Of a stretch of DNA of 64,000 nucleotides, positions 32,754 to 41,559 are shown in pieces (position 1 is the first letter of the stretch; every line of letters begins with the position of its first letter). The DNA lies in contig NZ_QWGG01000001.1 in assembly GCF_003730195.1 (NCBI RefSeq), positions 806,001-870,000 on the forward strand. The letters are read 5' to 3'. The position numbers and the translations under genes are program-made. Under the pieces are notes generated by a model that saw only the letters and a program-made list of their open reading frames with translations, ran no database searches and was not told the origin of the DNA. The DNA is from Halosimplex salinum. Lineage in GTDB: Archaea > Halobacteriota > Halobacteria > Halobacteriales > Haloarculaceae.

Positions 32754-34151
32754 CTATGCCCGGTCGACCAGCGCGGCTTCCAGCACCTCGAGCGGGTGGC
32801 GGACCTCGTAGCCCGACCCGTGTTCCATCTGCATCGCGCAGGTCGGACACTCCGTCATGCCGGTCTCGCCCTCCGCGTGCTCCATGTGCTCGAACATCTC
32901 CTCGCCGATAGCCATCGACTTCTCGTACTTCTCCTCCTTCCAGCCGTAGGTGCCCGAGATGCCCGAACAGGAGTCGCCCACGTCCTCCACGTCGACGCCG
33001 TCCAGTTCCCTGAATAGCTCGACCGCCTGCCTGTCCAGTCCCTGATTGCGGGCGTGACACGGCGCGTGGTAGGCGAACTCCTCGGCGAGTTCGCCGGCCA
33101 CGTCGGCCTCGGCGACGGCGCCCGAGAGGTCCTCGTGGATCCGGAGGTACTCGACGGCCTCGTAGGTGTGAGCCGCCACGTCTGCCGTCCCCTCGAAGTC
33201 GAACAGTTCGGGGTACTCCTGGCGGAGCGACATCGAGCAGGACGTACACGAGCAGATCGCGTCGAAGCCCTGATCGACCAGATCCGAGAGCGAGGAGACG
33301 TTGACTTCCGCGTCGCGGCGGGCGTCGTCCAGCATGCCGTTCGCGAACATCGGCGTGCCCGAACAGCCCTGCTCCGGGACGACGATCTCGTAGCCGAACC
33401 GCTCGAACAGTCGGACCATGGCCTTCCCCACCTCCGGGGTGTTGTAGTTGGCGTAGCAGCCGTGGAAGTACGCGACCTTCTTGTCGGCGGCGGGGTCCTC
33501 GCCGCGCCGTTTCCGGTGCTCGCGGGCGCGGGCTCTCGACCCCGCCGCGGCCCCCTCGCTGGCCCACCAGTCGCGGAACGTCTCCGTCGCGAACGCCGGG
33601 AACTCCCGCTCGCTGGTGACGCCGAGGGTCTTCTCCATGACCCACCGGGCCGGACCGAAGTTCATCGCGACGTTCGCGAGGCGCGGGACTTTGCTCGCGA
33701 CGAACGCGGAGATGCGGTAGTTGGCGAGGATCCGGTTGCGCCAGTACTCCGTCGAGAGCTTGCTCATCTGCTCGTCGACGTAGCGCCCGCGGGTGGTGTT
33801 GTGCATCTGTGAGAGGGGGACGCCCGACGGGCAGGCGTCGTCACAGCGCATGCAGTTCGAGCAGTCCATCACCGAGTCGTCGACCTCGAAGTCCTCGTCG
33901 GTCTGGGTGAGCCGCCACTGCTCGGGCCCCTGGAACTTCGGGCCGGGGAAGTCGTCGTCGACCTCCGCGACGGGGCAACTGGTGTCGCAGGAGGTGCACT
34001 TGTAACAGGAGTCGGCGCCGGGCCGGAGGTCGAACTCCCTGGCGTCGCCGAAGACGTCGACGGTCTCGTGTTCCTCGTTCGGGTTCGGTTCCACCGGGTC
34101 GAAGTCCGTCGTGGGTTCTGTGTCGCTCATCGTGTCTTCCGTGTCGCTCAT
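32754..34151 (-). CDS. glpC: Anaerobic-type glycerol-3-phosphate dehydrogenase subunit C
   Basis: The 465-residue iron-sulfur subunit delivers electrons from GlpAB to the membrane. Two 4Fe-4S motifs lie in the N-terminal part (CYKCTSCDTSCPVAE near residue 45 and CSNCMRCDDACPSGVP near residue 90). Two CCG domains follow, with GCYANYNTP, GCSGTPMFANGM, CTSCSMSLRQEYPELF and CSGISGTYGWK. It starts with a short duplicated MSDTE unit, so either ATG 34151 or 34130 could be used. ATG 34151 overlaps the stop of a 15-codon micro-ORF lying between it and glpB. Confidence 0.94.
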   Translation of the reverse strand: MSDTEDTMSDTEPTTDFDPVEPNPNEEHETVDVFGDAREFDLRPGADSCYKCTSCDTSCPVAEVDDDFPGPKFQGPEQWRLTQTDEDFEVDDSVMDCSNCMRCDDACPSGVPLSQMHNTTRGRYVDEQMSKLSTEYWRNRILANYRISAFVASKVPRLANVAMNFGPARWVMEKTLGVTSEREFPAFATETFRDWWASEGAAAGSRARAREHRKRRGEDPAADKKVAYFHGCYANYNTPEVGKAMVRLFERFGYEIVVPEQGCSGTPMFANGMLDDARRDAEVNVSSLSDLVDQGFDAICSCTSCSMSLRQEYPELFDFEGTADVAAHTYEAVEYLRIHEDLSGAVAEADVAGELAEEFAYHAPCHARNQGLDRQAVELFRELDGVDVEDVGDSCSGISGTYGWKEEKYEKSMAIGEEMFEHMEHAEGETGMTECPTCAMQMEHGSGYEVRHPLEVLEAALVDRA

Positions 34152-34195
34152 CGGACCGCCTCCGCGTCACTCGCCGCGTCGTCCGTGCCGCTCAT
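34148..34195 (-). CDS. Candidate 15-codon micro-ORF between glpB and glpC
   Basis: ATG at 34193-34195 overlaps the glpB stop as ATGA, and its own TGA (34148-34150) overlaps the glpC ATG as ATGA. The peptide [15 protein letters not shown] resembles the start of GlpC (MSDTEDT). The sequence before both ATGAs is nearly the same (GCGGAGGCGG then two to three bases and CGATGA), indicating duplication of the glpB-glpC junction. A coupling role is inferred. Confidence 0.4.
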   Translation of the reverse strand: MSGTDDAASDAEAVR

Positions 34196-35466
34196 CGTGC
34201 CGCCTCCGCGGCGCTCACGCCGGCCGCGCGCCCGGTCGCGATAGAGACGCCGCTCCCCGACTTCTCCGCCGCGAAGTCCGCGCCGCCGAGTACGGACCCC
34301 GCGGCCCGCAGGTTCTCGAACTCGACATCGCCCCCGGCGTCGAGGGGTCGCAACGTCTCGTCGGTCGGCACGCCGAACCGGGCGAAGGAGTGGTCGCCGA
34401 ACGCCTCGTGGTCGAACCACTCGTAGCGGTCGTCGGCGTGCGGGACGTGACAGTCGAAGATCGGCTCTCTGACGCCCTCGCGGTCGGAGTCGATGCCTTT
34501 GCCGACGAGGCCGCCCGTCGCGAGGACGAACTGGTCGGCCGCGAAGGGGATCTTCGCGCCGTTTCGGTCGACGACGACACGCGTCACGCGTTCCTCGTCC
34601 TCGTAGTCGACGACGGGGTTGCCCGTCTCCATGCTCACGCCCGCCTCGTCGAGCGCGGCGTAGAGGTCGTCTTCGAGGCGAAGCCCCGGGAGCGAGGGCG
34701 GTCCCATCGGTACCTCGAACACGGGGACGCCGAGAGCGGATTCGAGGGACGCCCGCACGGCTGCGGGGTCGTCGTCGCCCAGGACCGCCGGGAAGCCGAC
34801 CCGTTCGGCGCCGTCGAGGTGCGGTTCGACGGTCGCGGCCAGCGCGGCGCGGGCGGTGCGAGTGCTCCCGCCGACGGGCACCTCGGCGTCGGCGTCGAGC
34901 AGTTTCGCGTAGCGAGTCACCTTCGCGTCGGCGTTCAGGTCGCCGGGGAAGGTGATCGAGACCCCGCGCACGTCGAAGGGGACGCCGGCGTTGCGCAGGT
35001 GGTCGGCGGCGTGTGGCGCGTCGAAGTCGACGAGCGCGTCGAACCCCACGAGGAGGGCGTCGCGTTCGTCGCTGGCCACGCCCGCGGCAGCGCCGGAGGG
35101 GTACCGGGCGGTCGGTTTGACCGTCCCGCCGTGGGTCGGGAGCATGGCGTTCCGGTCGGTGTGGTCGCCGCGGTATCGGCCCGCAACCTCGTCGAACAGC
35201 GCCATCCCCGCGCGGACGCCGTCCACGCCGACCGTCGCGTAGGGGTGGTCTTCGGGGAGGTCCGGGATAGCGTCGTACGGGTCGACGACCGGCCCGTCGC
35301 CGCCGGGCGCGTACCCGAGCACGTCGACCAGGCCCGACGCCTGCGCGAGCGTGCTCTGTTTGTAAGAGACCAGACGTACGTCCGCGCCCTCGCGTGCGGC
35401 GGCGAGCGCCGAGAACGCGCCGGCGAGCCCGCCGCCGACGACGACCACCTCGGACTCAATCGCCAT
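34192..35466 (-). CDS. glpB: Anaerobic-type glycerol-3-phosphate dehydrogenase subunit B
   Basis: The 424-residue flavoprotein subunit has the dinucleotide-binding start [19 protein letters not shown] and the second FAD segment [13 protein letters not shown] near residue 320. GlpB partners GlpA and GlpC in oxidising glycerol-3-phosphate to dihydroxyacetone phosphate at the membrane. ATG 35466 overlaps the end of glpA by 11 bases. The longer upstream frame is glpA out of phase. Its stop forms ATGA with the micro-ORF. Confidence 0.94.
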   Translation of the reverse strand: MAIESEVVVVGGGLAGAFSALAAAREGADVRLVSYKQSTLAQASGLVDVLGYAPGGDGPVVDPYDAIPDLPEDHPYATVGVDGVRAGMALFDEVAGRYRGDHTDRNAMLPTHGGTVKPTARYPSGAAAGVASDERDALLVGFDALVDFDAPHAADHLRNAGVPFDVRGVSITFPGDLNADAKVTRYAKLLDADAEVPVGGSTRTARAALAATVEPHLDGAERVGFPAVLGDDDPAAVRASLESALGVPVFEVPMGPPSLPGLRLEDDLYAALDEAGVSMETGNPVVDYEDEERVTRVVVDRNGAKIPFAADQFVLATGGLVGKGIDSDREGVREPIFDCHVPHADDRYEWFDHEAFGDHSFARFGVPTDETLRPLDAGGDVEFENLRAAGSVLGGADFAAEKSGSGVSIATGRAAGVSAAEAAR

Positions 35467-37195
35467 CGCGCCCTCCGTCGGTCGCGACGCCGGCGTCCGT
35501 CGCGGGACCGGTCCCGGTGTCGGCGCCCGACCCGTCGTCGAAGGCGGCGAAGTCCACGGCCTCGGCGCTGTCGGCGGGGTCGCGGTCGCGGTTCTGGGTG
35601 GTCGCGTGCAGCGCGTAGTTGAGCATCGCCTGCGAGAGCTGCTGGCCCCAGAGGGCGTGGCGCTGGCCCTTCCAGCGCTCCTGGAGGAGTTCGTCCCACG
35701 CCGCACGCACCGTCGGCTCGTCGTAGCTGTCCTGCAGTTCGCCCGCGAGCCGGTGGGCGCAGAAGCCGCCCTGACAGTTGCCCATCGAGGCGCGCGTGCG
35801 GATGCGCACCGCGTTCAGGTCCGATCCGGAACTCTCGATGGCGTCCTGTACCTCCGCGCGGGTGACGGCCTCACAGCCGCAGATCGTCGGATTGGGGCCG
35901 TCGACGTCGAGCACTTCCTCGGCACGAGAACCGAGGCGCTCGACGCTCCGGCGGCCGATCGGCGACTGGAGACCGAACTCGTCCATGTAGTCCCGGAGGA
36001 CGGTGAAGTCCTCGCTGCCGGGGAGGGGGACGTCGGCGGTCCGGCAGTCGGCGTCGACGCCGAAGCGGTCGCAGACGTGGTCGGCGATATCCTCGGCCAT
36101 CATCCGGTAGGTGGTGAACTTCCCGCCGACGATGCTGGTCATGCCCGGCAGGCCGTCGCGCTCGTCGTGGTCGAGCAGGAAGAAGTCGCGCGTGATGTCC
36201 GTCGGGTCCTCGCTGCCCACGTCCGGCGGCTCGTACAGCGGGCGGACGCCCCAGAACGAGCGGATCGTCCGTGCCTCCTCGAGCATCGGGATCAGCTCCG
36301 AGAGCGTCTCGATCATCATGTCGACCTCCCACTGCTCCTCGGGGTAGTCCTCGGGGTCAGAGACCTCCTCGTCCGTGGTCCCGAGGATCGCGGTGGTCTC
36401 GTGGGGGACGACGATGTCCGCGTCGCCTTTCGGCCGACAGCGGTTGATCACGGTGTCGACCTGCCGGACGTTCATGATCGTCATCACGCCCTTGGAGGGG
36501 CGGACCTCGATGTCGAGACCCGCCATGTCGCCGATCCGGCCCGCCCAGGCGCCGGTCGCGTTGACGACGTGGTCTGCACGGATCGTCTCCCGACCGCCCT
36601 CGGTGCCGTGGACGCGGACCCCGGGGCCGGAGCTGTGGTCGACTTCGAGGCCGACGACCTCGCCGTCCTCGACGAGGAGGTCGGTGACCTTCGAGTGCGT
36701 CTCGACGCGTGCGCCGTGTTCGACGGCGCTGGCGGCGTTCGCGACGACCAGTCGGAACGGGTCGACGGCGCCGTCCGGGACGGAGATCGCCTTCTCGACG
36801 TCGGTCGCGAGGTGGGGTTCCATGGCGCGGGCTTCGGCGCCGGAGACGACCTCGGCGGGGATCCCGCAGGCCTCACAGCCCGCGAGCTTCTCCTGGAAGT
36901 ACTCCTCGGAGTCCTCGGGGCGCTTGACGAACAGCCCGCCCGTGAGCTCGACGCAGTGACTCGCGATGTCCCGGAGGACGCGGTTCTCCTCGATACACTC
37001 GGTCGCGCTGGCCTGGTCGGAGACCGCGTAGCGACCGCCGCTGTGGAGCAACCCGTGCATGCGTCCGGTGGTCCCGTGCGTGAGGTTCCCCTGCTCGACG
37101 AGCGTCACGTCGAACCCACGCATCGCGAGGTCGCGCGCGACGCCCGTTCCCGTCGAACCGCCCCCGACGACCGCGATATGGGGTGTCGATGCCAT
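35456..37195 (-). CDS. glpA: Anaerobic-type glycerol-3-phosphate dehydrogenase subunit A
   Basis: The 579-residue catalytic FAD subunit begins [23 protein letters not shown] and continues with [19 protein letters not shown], typical of GlpA/GlpD. The C-terminal part has the BFD-like 2Fe-2S region [15 protein letters not shown] and [19 protein letters not shown], with four cysteines. It is the first gene of glpABC. A TATA box at 37251-37259 gives a leader of about 35 bases. It is divergent from glpK across a 376-base region. Confidence 0.96.
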   Translation of the reverse strand: MASTPHIAVVGGGSTGTGVARDLAMRGFDVTLVEQGNLTHGTTGRMHGLLHSGGRYAVSDQASATECIEENRVLRDIASHCVELTGGLFVKRPEDSEEYFQEKLAGCEACGIPAEVVSGAEARAMEPHLATDVEKAISVPDGAVDPFRLVVANAASAVEHGARVETHSKVTDLLVEDGEVVGLEVDHSSGPGVRVHGTEGGRETIRADHVVNATGAWAGRIGDMAGLDIEVRPSKGVMTIMNVRQVDTVINRCRPKGDADIVVPHETTAILGTTDEEVSDPEDYPEEQWEVDMMIETLSELIPMLEEARTIRSFWGVRPLYEPPDVGSEDPTDITRDFFLLDHDERDGLPGMTSIVGGKFTTYRMMAEDIADHVCDRFGVDADCRTADVPLPGSEDFTVLRDYMDEFGLQSPIGRRSVERLGSRAEEVLDVDGPNPTICGCEAVTRAEVQDAIESSGSDLNAVRIRTRASMGNCQGGFCAHRLAGELQDSYDEPTVRAAWDELLQERWKGQRHALWGQQLSQAMLNYALHATTQNRDRDPADSAEAVDFAAFDDGSGADTGTGPATDAGVATDGGRDGD

Positions 37196-37571
37196 CTATC
37201 CGCCCACTTCGGAGTCCACCCACTTTACTTCACCGGCGCCCCGATATCGTCGATAAATACTACGATTGTACACGACCGATCACCGATCGCGACCGCGACC
37301 GCTTCGCCCCTGTGTCACGGACTGCGTCTACAGAGTTGGATCGGCAGACTGACTAAAACACACTTAGAGACGATTAACGGCCGCTTACTCGGATAACCGG
37401 TTCAGCGAAAACGGCGGAGTCGAGTTCCCTCGTCACGCTGTGAGCGAGCGTGCGCGGTTTAGTTTACTGAACCTTCCATAACCGTCAGTAACTTTTATAA
37501 TGATTCACTATATTGTTTACTACCGAGGCGGGAGTCAGGATAAACTGTCCGCCGGATGGAGACAATCCACT
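37196..37571. promoter_or_regulatory. Divergent glpA-glpK control region
   Basis: It has a minus-strand TATA box GTATTTATC (37251-37259) for glpABC and a plus-strand TATA box CTTTTATAAT (37492-37501) for glpK. A perfect inverted repeat TTACTGA/TCAGTAA (37464-37470, 37485-37491) sits directly upstream of the glpK TATA box, where an archaeal activator or repressor would bind. An ACCGGT-centred palindrome AACCGGTT lies near 37395. No gene is present. Confidence 0.6.
37464..37491. promoter_or_regulatory. Candidate operator of glpK
   Basis: Seven-base perfect arms TTACTGA and TCAGTAA are separated by 14 bases. The downstream arm ends one base before the TATA-element region of glpK, overlapping the expected BRE. 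The binding protein is unknown; a GlpR- or TrmB-type regulator is possible but not encoded here. Confidence 0.45.
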
Positions 37572-39104
37572 ATGTCAGACACGTACATCGGTGCGATCGA
37601 CCAGGGAACGACAGGCACGCGGTTCATGGTGTTCGACCACGAGGGGCAGGTCGTCGCCAACGCCTACGAACAGCACGAGCAGATCTACCCCGAGCCCGGC
37701 TGGGTCGAGCACGACCCCGTCGAGATCTGGGAGAACACGCAGGAAGTCGTGACGCGGGGGCTCGACGACGCCGACCTCGACCCCTCGCAGCTGGAGGCCC
37801 TCGGGATCACGAACCAGCGCGAGACGACGCTCGTCTGGGACGAGGAGTCCGGGAAGCCGATCCACAACGCGCTCGTCTGGCAGGACCGGCGGACGACCGA
37901 CCGCGTCGAGGAACTCGAGTCCGAGGACAAGGTCGAGTGGATCCGCGAGAAGACGGGGCTCGAGGCCGACGCGTACTTCTCGGCCACCAAGACCGAGTGG
38001 ATCCTCGACAACGCCGAGCCCCTGAAGCTCTCGAGTTCGCGCACCGAGAACCTGCGAGACCGCGCCGAGGCCGGGGAGCTCCTGATGGGGACGATCGACT
38101 CCTGGTTGATCTACAACCTCACCGGGAACCACATCACGGACGTGACCAACGCCTCCCGGACCATGCTCTACGACATCGAGGGGATGTCCTGGGACCCCGA
38201 ACTCCTCGACGAGTTCGGAGTTCCCGAGTCGATGCTGCCGGAGGTCCGCCCCTCCTCGGACGAGGCGACCTACGGCACCACGGACCCCGACGGCTTCCTC
38301 GGCGCAGAGGTTCCCGTCGCCGGCGCGCTCGGTGACCAGCAGGCCGCGCTGTTCGGCCAGACCTGTTTCGACGAGGGCGACGCCAAGAACACATACGGGA
38401 CGGGGTCGTTCTACCTCATGAACACGGGCGAGGAGGCGGTCTCCTCCGAACACGGGCTGCTCACCACGATCGGCTTCCAGATGTCCGGTGAACCCGTCCA
38501 GTACGCCCTCGAAGGGTCGATATTCATCACCGGCGCGGCCATCGAGTGGCTCGAAGACGTCGACCTGATCAACAACGCGGCCCAGACCGCCGAACTGGCC
38601 CGCTCTGTGGACTCTACCGACGGCGTGTACATGGTACCCGCCTTCACCGGCCTCGGGGCTCCCCACTGGGACGGCCGCGCCCGCGGGACCATCGTCGGGA
38701 TGACCCGCGGTACCCGGAAGGAGCACATCGTCCGGGCGACCCTGGAGTCCATCGCCTACCAGACCCGCGACGTGGCCGAGGCTATGGAGGCCGACTCGGG
38801 CATCGAGACGACGAGCCTGCGCGTCGACGGGGGTGCGGTCAAGAACAACTTCCTCTGTCAACTGCAGTCCGACATCATCCAGACGGAGATCGTCCGTCCG
38901 CAGGTCGACGAGACCACGGCGCTGGGGTCGGCCTACGCGGCCGGCCTCGCGGTGGGCTACTGGGACACGGTCGACGAACTCCGCGACAACTGGCAGGTCG
39001 ACCGCGAGTTCGAACCGGAGATGGACGCGAGCGAGGCCGACCGGATGTACAGCCGCTGGGACGACGCCGTCGAGCGCTCGCTCGACTGGGCGCAGGAGGA
39101 GTGA
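37572..39104 (+). CDS. glpK: Glycerol kinase (first copy)
   Basis: The 510-residue FGGY kinase phosphorylates glycerol to glycerol-3-phosphate for GlpABC. Motifs are DQGTTGTRF at the phosphate-binding loop, the glycerol-site NQRETT and LVWQDRRT, GTIDSWLIYNLTG, GDQQAALFGQ with the catalytic Asp, NTYGTGSF and TGLGAPHWD. ATG 37572 matches the family start; the longer frame includes the leader. It is transcribed from a TATA box about 75 bases upstream. A membrane protein gene follows after 3 bases. Confidence 0.96.
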   Translation: MSDTYIGAIDQGTTGTRFMVFDHEGQVVANAYEQHEQIYPEPGWVEHDPVEIWENTQEVVTRGLDDADLDPSQLEALGITNQRETTLVWDEESGKPIHNALVWQDRRTTDRVEELESEDKVEWIREKTGLEADAYFSATKTEWILDNAEPLKLSSSRTENLRDRAEAGELLMGTIDSWLIYNLTGNHITDVTNASRTMLYDIEGMSWDPELLDEFGVPESMLPEVRPSSDEATYGTTDPDGFLGAEVPVAGALGDQQAALFGQTCFDEGDAKNTYGTGSFYLMNTGEEAVSSEHGLLTTIGFQMSGEPVQYALEGSIFITGAAIEWLEDVDLINNAAQTAELARSVDSTDGVYMVPAFTGLGAPHWDGRARGTIVGMTRGTRKEHIVRATLESIAYQTRDVAEAMEADSGIETTSLRVDGGAVKNNFLCQLQSDIIQTEIVRPQVDETTALGSAYAAGLAVGYWDTVDELRDNWQVDREFEPEMDASEADRMYSRWDDAVERSLDWAQEE

Positions 39105-39107
39105 CCC

Positions 39108-40202
39108 ATGTACGAGACGCTCCTCCAGGTGCCGGTCATCGGCATGGAGTGGGAACAGTTTCTCCTGTTGCTCATCACGGCTCTCGCGGGCGGTGCCTTC
39201 GGCGCCGCCATCGGCGCGCTCCCCGCGTTCATCTTCACCGGCTTCGTCGTCTTCCTCGGCGAGGGGCTGGCCATCCTCCAGCGTGAGGTCGGCGCGGCCG
39301 TCCCCGACGTGGGCTCCGGCGAACTCGCCACCGGCGTCACCGGCGTCATCGGGTTCGGGGCGATCACCGGCCCGCACATCGCCTTCGCGGGCGGCGTGGC
39401 CGCCACAGCCTACGCCGGCAAGAAGTACCCCGAGATGGAGCCCGACGGCTGGGACTACCACTTCGGGAAGAACATCCTGTACGCGTTCGGCACGAAGCCG
39501 GACATCCTCGCGGTCGGTGCGGTCTTCGGCGTCCTCGGGATGCTCATCAACCAGTTCGGTGCCGCCGTCCTCACGGTCGGCGGGACCGGGCTCACCGACA
39601 GCATCGCGCTGTCGGTCGTCGCGACCGCGTTCATCGCGCGGATCGTCTTCGGCTACCCGATCGTGGGCAAGTCGGCGGGCGACGGCCTGCTCGACATGAC
39701 GCCGTTCGAGCGCGAGGAACCGCGCATGGCGACCGACGGCGGCGAAGTCCCCCAGGAACACGCCGGCCGACTCGCGACCGAACCGTGGCTCCCCCACCAG
39801 TACAAGTGGGCGGGCGTCACGACGATCGGCCTCGTCGGCGGTATCCTCGGCGGATACATCTGGATCCAGACCGGGAGCATCTTCATGGGCTACGCCATCT
39901 CCGCGATGAGCCTGCTGTTCCTCGAACTCGGCGTGGAGAAGATCCCGGTGACCCACCACATCACGCTCATCGGCGCGGTCGGTGCGGTGGTCATGATGCC
40001 CGTCGCCGGCGCCGTGCCCGCGCTGCTGGCGGCCGGCGTCTTCGGCGCAGTCAGCGGCCTCTTCGGAGAGATCACCCAGCGCATGTTCTACGCGCACTCC
40101 GGGACGCACGTCGACCCGCCCGCGATGGCGATCGCGCTCGCCATGGCGATCGTGGCGGTCCTCGCGATCCTCGGGATCCTGCCCAACGCCGGGTACGTCT
40201 GA
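39108..40202 (+). CDS. DUF7973-type membrane protein, candidate glycerol uptake
   Basis: The 364-residue protein has about eight to nine hydrophobic segments, Gly/Ala-rich helices and paired half-repeats (GALPAFIFTGFVVFLGEG, GFGAITGPHIAFAGGVAA in the first half; VGAVVMMPVAGAVPALLAAGVFGAVSG in the second). It has no aquaporin NPA motif and no GlpT/MFS pattern. In other haloarchaea a protein of this type is encoded next to glpK and is suspected of importing glycerol. Here it is 3 bases behind glpK and clearly co-transcribed. Transport of glycerol is inference from linkage. Confidence 0.8.
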   Translation: MYETLLQVPVIGMEWEQFLLLLITALAGGAFGAAIGALPAFIFTGFVVFLGEGLAILQREVGAAVPDVGSGELATGVTGVIGFGAITGPHIAFAGGVAATAYAGKKYPEMEPDGWDYHFGKNILYAFGTKPDILAVGAVFGVLGMLINQFGAAVLTVGGTGLTDSIALSVVATAFIARIVFGYPIVGKSAGDGLLDMTPFEREEPRMATDGGEVPQEHAGRLATEPWLPHQYKWAGVTTIGLVGGILGGYIWIQTGSIFMGYAISAMSLLFLELGVEKIPVTHHITLIGAVGAVVMMPVAGAVPALLAAGVFGAVSGLFGEITQRMFYAHSGTHVDPPAMAIALAMAIVAVLAILGILPNAGYV

Positions 40203-40311
40203 ACCCGTCGTCGGGTGACGGTCCCGACACCGCTTCGGCCCGACCGAACCATCGCGGTTCTTTTGTACTGCAGGACGGAACTGACCCCCAACGAACTCAT
40301 CCGGTGCTCTC

Positions 40312-41487
40312 ATGGACATTGACGCGAGAATCAAACGGCGACAACGTCGCACGGACGGCCCTCGTCTCGTCGAGGACTACGAGTCGCTGTCGCCGGTCGC
40401 ACACATCGACGAACCGTCGGACCGCGGGCCGGTGCTCGAACGACTGCTCGACCATCTCGACCCGGTCTTCGACGGACAGCTCCCGCCGAACGCCTACGTC
40501 TCCGGCCCGTTCGGCTCCGGGAAGTCCGCCATCGTCACGGCGCTGTTTCGCCATCTCGACCAGCTCTCGACGGAGACCCGGTCTATCATCCACACGAGCA
40601 CGCGGGCGGCGACCCCCACCGCGCCGGGGTTCGTGTACGTCGACATGCGCGAGACCACGAGCGAGTTCGCGTTCTACCACCGCGTCCTCGACGAGCTCGT
40701 CGACGAACCCGTCCCCGACCACGGGATCAGCACCGACGACCTCCGGAACCGCCTGCACGACCTGCTCGGCCAGTCCCGGACGGGCATCGTCGTCGCCGTC
40801 GACCACGTCTGCGGCCCCCACGACACCGACGCGGACGAACTCGTCGACATGTTCGCGGGCCTCCCGAGCAACGTCAGCTGGCTCGCGGTCGGCCGCGACG
40901 ACCCCGACGAGACGCCGCTCACCGAGTACACGGCCACGTCGATCCGCGTCGACCGCTACCGCCGACAGATGCTCGTCGACGTGCTGATGACCAGGGCCTC
41001 CGTCGGGCTCACTCAGCAGGCGCTCGACCACGAACTCGCCCGCCGGATCGCGGACTGGGCCGACGGCAACGCCCACGACGCGCTGGCGGCGCTGTTCGTC
41101 GCCACCGACCGGGCGACCAGGGACGAGCGGACCCGCCTCACCGACTCCGACGTGAACGCGGCGATCGAGGAGATCCCGTCGCCGTCGGTGTCGCTCGGCC
41201 GCGTGCTGGCGCTCCCGGCAAACAAACAGCTCGTCCTCCGCGAACTCGTCGACCTGGACCCCGAGGAGCGCACCTCGGTCACGGAGACGACCGAGGCGAT
41301 CAGTTCCAGCCCGTCGGTCGACCTCTCGACGGGGACGGTCAAGCGATTCCTCTACGAGATGGCCGAGGTCGGCGTCGTCGAACGCGTCCAGTCCGAGACC
41401 AGCAACGACAAGGGACGGCCGCCGAGCCGCGTCGAACTGCGGTTCCCGCCGACCGCGTTCCGCCGACTGTACGACCTCCGACAGTAG
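40312..41487 (+). CDS. Orc1/Cdc6-like AAA+ protein with degenerate ATPase motifs
   Basis: The 391-residue protein has an Orc1/Cdc6 layout: N-terminal patch, AAA+ core (residues about 40-250), and winged helix (about 300-391, ending RVELRFPPTAFRRLYDL). Walker A GPFGSGKS is intact. The Walker B strand reads IVVAVDHVCG, with His where the catalytic Glu belongs, and the sensor-1 strand SWLAVGRDD lacks the usual Asn. ATP may be bound but poorly hydrolysed. No origin-type repeats flank it. It lies between two glycerol kinase genes, so a regulatory role there is possible. Confidence 0.8.
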   Translation: MDIDARIKRRQRRTDGPRLVEDYESLSPVAHIDEPSDRGPVLERLLDHLDPVFDGQLPPNAYVSGPFGSGKSAIVTALFRHLDQLSTETRSIIHTSTRAATPTAPGFVYVDMRETTSEFAFYHRVLDELVDEPVPDHGISTDDLRNRLHDLLGQSRTGIVVAVDHVCGPHDTDADELVDMFAGLPSNVSWLAVGRDDPDETPLTEYTATSIRVDRYRRQMLVDVLMTRASVGLTQQALDHELARRIADWADGNAHDALAALFVATDRATRDERTRLTDSDVNAAIEEIPSPSVSLGRVLALPANKQLVLRELVDLDPEERTSVTETTEAISSSPSVDLSTGTVKRFLYEMAEVGVVERVQSETSNDKGRPPSRVELRFPPTAFRRLYDLRQ

Positions 41488-41499
41488 CGCCCGGGGGAA

Positions 41500-41508
41500 T
41501 TCTTATCC
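41500..41508 (+). promoter_or_regulatory. TATA box of the second glycerol kinase
   Basis: TTCTTATCC about 55 bases before ATG 41560 predicts a leader of roughly 30 bases. Confidence 0.4.
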
Positions 41509-41559
41509 TCGCGGGACGGGTCTGTTGCGATCTGAGAGGACTGCGACGACCGAGAGACA

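Noticed and set aside
40203-40311. Replication origin beside the Orc1/Cdc6-like gene
   Set aside because: No origin-recognition-box-like repeats or AT-rich unwinding element are present, and the protein has lost key ATPase residues.
37575-40352. Long open frame opposite glpK and the membrane protein
   Set aside because: It is antisense of two well-recognised genes, has no promoter, and crosses a gene boundary.
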